From NCBI GenBank assembly GCA_023078685.1, contig JALGAS010000006.1, forward strand, positions 1,922,001 through 1,986,000: DNA of 64,000 nt. Direction: 5' to 3'. Positions 57,341 to 64,000 of the stretch are shown here, in pieces. The notes under the pieces were generated by a model. That model was not told where the DNA came from. It did no database searches and saw nothing but the letters and a program-made list of their open reading frames with translations. The position numbers and the translations under genes are program-made. The stretch comes from Neopestalotiopsis rosae (Eukaryota > Ascomycota > Sordariomycetes > Amphisphaeriales > Sporocadaceae). Within the stretch, counting starts at the first letter, position 1, and the number at the start of each line of letters is the position of its first letter.

Positions 57341-58586
57341 GCCATCATAAGACGGCGTACACTCACACTTGTCGTCGACACATGGGACGACGATAGGTGG
57401 CGCAGAAAGCGACAAAGCATACGACGAAGTTTGTCTGCCGTTGCCTTGAGTGAAGAGGGTTCAGGCTGGTGGTGCTTGAGGTTTGCTTGAAAGGAGGGAC
57501 TCGGGGGGCGTTCAAGGTAAACGGCGACGCCGTCAAGCAGAACAGAACATTGATGTGAAAAAGAGGAGGTCGTGTGTATTCTGCAACTTGAGTTGTGGCG
57601 ACGGGAAGTGAACAAGTCAACCACCAGATGCCGAGTGCTGCAGTCGTGATGTTGATCATCATTGTCGTGTCATCGTCAAAAAGAAGAGGAAAGAAAATTT
57701 TCGCTGCTCCTAAGATTTATACCTTGCTGAGGCCTGACAAACGCCGATTGTCCTGTTGGCTGGTAGACGCATTTTCTTCATCCAATGAAGAACAATCGAG
57801 GCCACCAAGTAGTGTGGCCTTAAGGCTGTGATTGTTCATGATAGACGGCGAACAATGGTTGCTGGGCCTCCCAATTTCTTCCCGAAGGCATTGATGAGCC
57901 AACCAAAACTGCACCTATATTAATTTCAAACGTGTTATGTCTTCATGATACCCTAGTAGTTTAAAATCTGATTTGAATATCACTTATCGTAAATAAGTTG
58001 TGCATTACTGCCTGTTTATCCAACACATATTGGTCTTCATTTGCATACAAGTTTGCATACAAGTTGGGAACTATGTGTATTGATATTAAAATAAAAGACA
58101 GCTAGGTTGACAAGCCGGATTTTGCCACGAAGCTGCACACACGCCTCGAGCATATTCCTCTCATTCCTGCGATGAGCGTGCGGCCATTGTCAAGGCCTCC
58201 GGGACACAGAATCACCGAAGTAGCTTGATCAGAGTATGATCATGGTCATTGTGAGGTCATGAAATAATTGTTCTGTCTTCCAATGACGAGCAGACAATTC
58301 TAGACATTGCTATGACGACAGACTGTGTGTCGTCTGGCATTATACAAATACAAGTTATGACATTTCAAAGAGGGAGAAACCATATATCATGATTACAATT
58401 GCAGCCGTTCGACTGTCATACAAACATACACACATGGAGCTACACATATGGAGCAACACACGTCCACTTCAAGGACAGATACCAGCCTCAAGCATGGACG
58501 TAAGCACAAAGTAAGAGCTAGGACCTGCCATGGTAGAAAAGAAGAGGGTATATTGGCGAAGATTAAAAGACGTAAAGACGTCATCT

Positions 58587-61500
58587 TTAAACGGGCGATG
58601 GCGACTGATGTGTTAACGAGGACGTCATGGATTGGATCATGCTATATAGATAATCAGCCAGTGTGTCTTTTTGATGTTCTCTACAAAATTCTCAACTTAC
58701 CGCCTGTTCTTTTCCGACAGCTCAATGTCCATTCGCTGCAACTGCTGAATGGTCACACTAGCCTGTTCAAGCTGTGGTTGCAAATTGTATTAGCAGTGTT
58801 TCACGGTGGAAATGTGATCTTAGTGAGTAGAGTGACAGGGGAAGGGGCGAGTATTTGAAATGGTGAATGTGTAGGTATGTAGATAGTGCAAGCCAGCGGT
58901 TAGGGGGTTATGCGCACCGAGGCTACAGCAACGGAATATGGATCATCATCCTCACCTTCCATACGGGGAGGATCTGTCGAATTCTCGGTCGCATCGTCGT
59001 CGCCAGAGTTGGCAAACCTACTAGCGGCCAAACCACCTCTCTTGGAAGGTGCTGCCGCCGCTGCCGCCGCCTGCTGCACAAGCATTAGATTTTCATCCTA
59101 CATATAGGTCCAGGTTTGACAAACAACTGACCTTGGCCTCCGCAATCTCTGCATCTTTGACCCTTAGTTGCGCATGGAGTTCATCAAATCTGGTCTGAAT
59201 CTTCTCAGCATGCTGAATCTTGTCTTCGGCGAGCTGAAGCTTCTCCTCAGCGTCCTTCAGATTCTTCTCCAAAATCTCCCGCTTCTTGTGCTCCTCCATG
59301 ACCATGGAGGTCATGCTCTCGTACATGTCAGTGTAGTCAGCCTCATACTTGTGGGCCTTGGCAGTAGTGTCATCCTTGTGGGCCTCGAATTCCTTGGCGG
59401 CGACCTCATTGTCTCGCTTGATACTGGCAATCTCTGCTTCAAGCTTTTGAAGATTGGCCTGCCTGTCTTGCAGCTGGTTCTTCAACTCGGCGACTTCTTC
59501 AGCAGTCTCAGTTGCGCCTTCTCTGGCCACCTTGAGGTCTGCACAGTGCTTCTTGATCACAGCCTCGTAGTCCAGAGCGGCATGCTTCTTGTCTTCGAGG
59601 AGTTGCTCCTTTTCGGCTTGTGTCGCCTCAATGTCAGCTAGGTACTGCTTCTTGATCTCTTCGAGTTCCTTCTTCAGCGCATCGGCCACGGATGTGTCCT
59701 GCCTCTGGTTCTTGACAGCGTCAATTTCCGCCTCAAGCTCGACGTTGTTCATCTTGGCTTCCGCAAGTTGCTGCCTAAGCGAATCGGATTCCTCTTGCAA
59801 CGTGATCAACTCTGCGTTAGCAGCTGTTGCTTGGGACAACTTGGTCTGCAGTTCTTGTGCCTCTGCCTGTGCCTTTGCGAGGGCCTCGTTGGCAGAAGCA
59901 AGGGAGGCTTCGTATTGCGATGAGGTTGACTGAGATATGTTAGTAATTTCGATGTGTAAAAGGTGATGACCGGCTTACCTGATGCTTTGCCAAGTCCTCT
60001 GCGCTTGCAGCCAGCTTGGTCTCGTGTTCTCGAGTGATGTCCTCAATAGCTTGAACGTGCTTTGCCTCGAGGGCTTTGACGGCCTCTGTTTGTGAACCAG
60101 ATGCCTCGCGTCTTGCAGCGTCCAGAGCCTCAGCTTGCATATGAATCAGCTTCTCAACCTCGGCCGAATGAGCCTCGTCGTTGGCTTTCTTGAAACCTTC
60201 AAGTGCAGTGGAGTGTTCCTGGTTGGCAGTGACAATGTCTTGCTGGGCCTTTTCCAGTGCCTCTTGTAGCACAGCTAGTTGTTCGGCGTGCGCGGCTTCG
60301 TTGGAGGATTTGCCTGTCAATTCTGTCTCGTGGCTAGCCTTGAGTTCTTGGATGCGAGACTCCGAATCCTGGGTGAGGCTGTTGATCTGCTCGGCGTGGG
60401 CTGCTTTCAAATCTTCCAGTGCCTTTGTTAGATCATCCTGGCTTTGTTCCTTCAAGGTCTCGATAGCTTTGGCATGGCTAGCCTTCAACTCCGAAAGCTC
60501 AACTACGATGGCTTCTTTGTCATCAGAGGCGCCACTCTTAGCCGCTTCCAAATCCATGGCAAAGCTGGCCTGCAGCGCGTCAAGGGCCTTCTGGTGTTCT
60601 TCCTCTTTGACTTTCAGGGCGTCAACAGCAGTGGTGTGGGTAGCCTTCAACTCCTCCAGCTCCTTCTGGAGGGTCTCTTTATCGGCTGATGCGCCATTCT
60701 GGGCCTCGCTCAGCTCACTTGCATGTTGAGCCTTGAGCTCGTCCAGCTCTTTCTGAAGTGCCTCTTGACCGGCTGATGCACCACTCTGAGCTTCACTCAG
60801 CTCGCTGGCATGCTGAGCCTTCAGCTCATCAAGCGCCTTGCTCAAAGCTTCTTCAAGCTCCAAGGCATGGCTAGCCTTGAGTTCATCGAATGCCTTCTGG
60901 AGTGCTTCCTTGTCGGTCGATGCACTGTTCTGAGCTTCCTCAAGTTCTCGGGCATGCTCCGCCTTCAGATGCTCAGAAGCCTTGCTTTGAGCTTGTTCTA
61001 GTTCTTGGGCATGGCTGGCCTGGAGTTCGTCAAGTGTCTTCTGCAACACGGCCTTTTCCGCAGAGGCACCCGAACGTGCTTCCTCGAGTTCAAGGGCGTG
61101 TAGCGCCTTCAGTTCCTCCAGCGACTTGCTCAGAGTCTGCTCCAGTTCAGCTGCATGACTTGTCTTCAGGTCTTCAAGAGCTTGCTTGTGAGCATCCTCA
61201 TTGGCGGAAGCGCCATTTCGCGCTTCGTCCAACTCAACGGCATGCTTAGCTGCCAATTCCTCCAGCTCCTTCACATGTGCCTCTTTGTCAGCCGAGGATC
61301 CGGTCTGTGCTTGCTCCAGTAGAGAGGCGTGGGTAGACTGCAGATCGCTCAGGGCTTTCTCGTGCTCAGCCGCACTACCCTCAATAGCAGCGGTGTGGGC
61401 ATCTCTGGCAGCTTGCAAAGCCTCCTCGTGAGCAGCAACCGCTGATTCGTAGGTGCCGGTCAATTCCTTGTGCTTGTTCTCCAGCTCGCTGTGCTGAGTC

Positions 61501-63287
61501 TCAAGCTCGTGGAACTTTCGCTTGAAGTGCGCTTCGCCTTGGAGTTTTTCAATTTCCTCTTCGTAGTCCAGGGAAATCGTCTTGAGCTGGTTCTCGTGTC
61601 TCTCGACAGCAGCCTTGTGATCAACCTTGAACTTCTCAAACTCATCAGTCAGTTGTTTGTGAGATTCTGAAGCAGCATCCAGCTTGCTCAAGTCCTCCTT
61701 CAGCGAAGTGAACTCGGTACGGACTGAATCAAGCTCTGCCTTGGTGGACTCGAGTAACTCAGTGGCCTCCTGCAATTTAGCCTTCAGCTCATCAGCCTCG
61801 GCTTGAGAAGCAGCCAGTGCAGCCTTGTCCTGTTCGGCTGCAGCCTTGACCTCTGCGAGTTCTGCTTCGAGTGCAGTGATTCTTGAGGTCGTGGCAGCAC
61901 CCTCGCTCTCAGTAGCTGAAGTCAAGGCCTCGACCTTTGTTTGCAACTCTTCATTGAGGGCCTTGAGATCCAGTAGAGCTTTTTCCTGGTCACCTTGAGA
62001 AGTCTTGGAGGTGTCAATTTCAGCGCTGTGGGACGCCTTGAGTGCCTCGATAGCAGCTTGGTGTTGCTCCTCGAGGGATTGCTGTAGTTCTGCCAATTTC
62101 GCAGCATGTTCTTCAGTGGCTTTGGAGAGAGCAGCTTCATTGTCCTTGTCGCTCGAGTCCTTCTCGGCTTGCAGGGTATCGAACTTGGTCTGTAACTCGA
62201 CCAAGGAGCTCTGCTCTCCGTCACGAGAGGTACTGAGGTCAGACAGCTTTGCCTTGTGTGATTCGAGTTCGTCTTCTGCAAGCTTGAGCTTCTCCAAAGC
62301 CTCGGAAATTTCAGCACCAAGAGCCTCTTTTTCCGAAGCATGTGTGGACTTCAGGCTTTCGAGCAGCTCTTCTTGGCCCTTTTGGAGCGCATCCTCGGCA
62401 CCCTCGACGCCTCCTACTTCGGCTTGTATCTTTTGCTCCAACTCTGTGACCTTGTCCTGAGATGAGGCAACCTGAGACTTCAGAGACTCAATTTCCGACT
62501 CCTTTTCGGCAAGTTGAGCCTTCAAGTCCTCCACAGCCTTGGCTGATTCAGCAGCAGCGGCCGTGGATGTGGAAGAGGTCGACGGCCGACTAGCATGTCC
62601 AGGAGCTCTCGTGGTGGTTGTAGTGGTTGGTCTCGCGGCGGCAGGCCTAGCGGTAGTTGAGGAAGTGGACAGGCGACTCGATGTGGTTCGACTGGCTGCA
62701 GTGGTGCTCGATGCCGCAGGTCTTGTGGTGGTACTACTGGCTCGCGGCGAGGCGGCGGTGCCAGTTGAGGAAACAGGCTTTCGAGCAGCAGCAGTGGTGG
62801 ATGCTGTAGTGGACGTGGCAGGTCTAGTTGTTCTAGCCGTTGTCGAAGTAGTGCTTCCGGGTACAACAGATTGCCGGCGAGCAGGACCGCTGATAGAGGA
62901 CGTGCTCTTCTCGCTTTCTGATATGGAAGGCCGGGATCTGTGTGTTGTCGTGGTTCCAGTGGTACCAGCGGTCACGGGCTTCTTGACGGTACCGGCAGGC
63001 GGTCGTGTCGGAGGCTGCTTGAGACCGCTCGTAGGCTTGGTCGTCGCGCTCGTCGTGGTGGTCTTTGCGGCAGCTGTGCCGGTAGTGGTGGGACGGCGCG
63101 CACCGGTTGTCGAAGAAGCGCCTACTTTTGCTTTTGGCGAGGCAACACTGGGAGGTTTGGAGCCATTCGGAGCGCTCTTCTTCGGGGTTGCCTGGGGAGA
63201 GGTAGTCGTACCGGTGCCCATTGTCTCTTCGCCCGACAAGACGGACTCTTCCCGGTTGACAACTTCGAAGCTCTCTGATTCCGACAT
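58587..63287 (-). CDS. Large coiled-coil protein with internal repeats
   Basis: Five exons: 63287-59979, 59929-59132, 59097-58918, 58771-58701 and 58641-58587; about 1,470 residues. The start is ATG 63287 (MSESESFEVVNREESVLSGE); the frame is open further upstream but without an ATG. Residues 1 to about 265 are Ser/Thr/Ala/Pro-rich and basic (many TTTTARP-like runs), as in microtubule- or scaffold-binding tails. From about 270 nearly everything is heptad coiled coil. The section encoded at 60640-61300 repeats units of the form LDELKAQHASELSEAQ.GAS. The last exons give an acidic EGEDDDPYSVA, then EQASVTIQQLQRMDIELSEK and NRRMIQSMTSS. The last two exons are supported by composition and by clean splice sites; the exon 3 donor (gtgcgc at 58917) is less certain, and without splicing the protein would end at 58900. 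I cannot name the family; it resembles fungal proteins labelled M-protein-repeat or myosin-tail-like. Confidence 0.85.
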
Positions 63288-64000
63288 GTTGAGCTCTAGA
63301 GACTGGGAGAAAGCTTCTCTGTCGAAGAACACGAGCGCGTATGCAACAAGAGAGTGTGTACCGAAGGTATCTAAGGTAGGGAAAAGGTAGATATATATCA
63401 GAAAGGGGTCCGCGGCAAGTCAGGTCCCTGGAAATTGCGCGCGTATTATTAGCTCAAGTAGTGTACGGAGTATATGGAACTTGGAAGCTCTCGGGGTGGT
63501 CCCAGTCGCGTTGAACAGTAATCGAAACAGGACACTGAAAGAATGAAAGAAAGGTGCCCAAGACAACCCAATGGCCAGACGTCTGTGTTTCTCTGCTTCT
63601 GCCGATATCTCAGGCTTCTCAAACAGTTGGTGATGCGCGCCTACGACACGTCACAAAGGAGGGTGGGCTGCTTGTCAATTGGGGGGAGACTGACCAGTCG
63701 AGCTCCTTGGGTCTCTTTTTTTTCGCTTTGGGTTTGGTGCCAATGAGCGCTTACAGGTGATAGTGCAGCAAGGGTAGCTCGAGATATGGATAGGTGCAGT
63801 GCAACTCTAGGGGAGACAGATGGGATTGATAACACATTGGGTACATACCTATTGCTTTGGGGCAGCGATGCCAATGCTTTCTGTTGACAATGATTTTATA
63901 TAAACACCAAGGCTGGATTATTCGGAAACACAATGCCTTTGGCGGTTGTTTCAAGAACTAAAGTTGGTGTTGAAGTTTTGGCACTGAGAGAATAATGTAC
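63288..64000. other. Upstream flank of the coiled-coil gene
   Basis: About 710 bp to the right window edge, with no supportable gene. It presumably holds the promoter and leader of the coiled-coil gene, including a CT/TA-rich segment near 63360-63400. Confidence 0.5.

Larger units (their letters stand above)
56097..58586. other. Minisatellite-bearing stretch without a supported gene
   Basis: About 2.5 kb between the broken coding blocks and the end of the coiled-coil gene. Long minus-strand frames (for example 56126-57007, 56839-57264 and 57265-57624) mostly reflect the two minisatellites and low-complexity sequence between them. 57930-58586 is AT-rich and looks non-coding, including the 3' flank of the coiled-coil gene. 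Confidence 0.5.

Noticed and set aside
62539..63390. 283-codon plus-strand open frame, Val/Ala-rich
   Set aside because: Antisense of the Ser/Thr/Ala-rich N-terminus of the coiled-coil protein, where GC-rich third positions leave the other strand open.

Overview
This window is nuclear DNA of a filamentous ascomycete (Pezizomycotina; most likely Sordariomycetes, possibly Hypocreales). The genes carry one to five short introns, mostly 48-103 bp, with GT..AG ends and CTAAC/CTGAC-type branch points. Several proteins are typical of these fungi: a Swf1-type DHHC palmitoyltransferase, Rap1 with BRCT and two Myb domains, a fungal rhodopsin-domain membrane protein, a DUF1996 secreted protein, and a SYLF-SH3 protein of the Ysc84/Lsb3 type. 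Exon coordinates were worked out by hand from splice signals and frame; no transcript data were available.

Layout. 0-8.4 kb is a compact housekeeping block: the 5' end of a LYR-motif gene cut by the window edge, an EngB-type mitochondrial GTPase, Swf1, and the telomere protein Rap1. 8.4-26.9 kb is strikingly gene-poor, with one convincing gene (a conserved fungal protein at 15-16 kb) between two deserts of about 6.6 and 10.8 kb. 26.9-45.7 kb looks accessory: a rhodopsin-domain membrane protein, a truncated short-chain dehydrogenase, a bZIP-like factor, a degenerate hemerythrin-like protein, a Cys/His-rich hypothetical protein, a DUF1996 secreted protein behind a tandemly repeated promoter, a short kinesin and a P450. 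No PKS, NRPS or terpene-synthase backbone gene is visible there. 46.6-52.0 kb returns to conserved trafficking and actin genes: the SYLF-SH3 protein, a Bet1/Sft1-type SNARE and an ArfGAP of the Age2/SMAP type. 52.8-58.5 kb is a disordered locus of broken coding blocks and minisatellites. 58.6-63.3 kb holds a gene for a coiled-coil protein of about 1,470 residues.

Most notable observations. (1) A telomere-like GGGTTAGGGTTGGGG lies 9 bp upstream of the Rap1 start codon. (2) A degenerate array with a period of about 108 bp, carrying TATA-like and TTCTCTCGAA blocks, sits upstream of the DUF1996 gene and is interrupted by about 350 bp holding a short open frame. (3) The 52.8-56.1 kb locus holds coding-looking blocks in several frames, broken by stops and frame changes, two of which fall at C6 tracts; three near-identical 20-bp motifs are scattered through it. 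(4) Two minisatellites, of 14 bp and 29 bp, lie next to that locus. I see no single complete system that I would call new with confidence; items 1-3 are the best leads.
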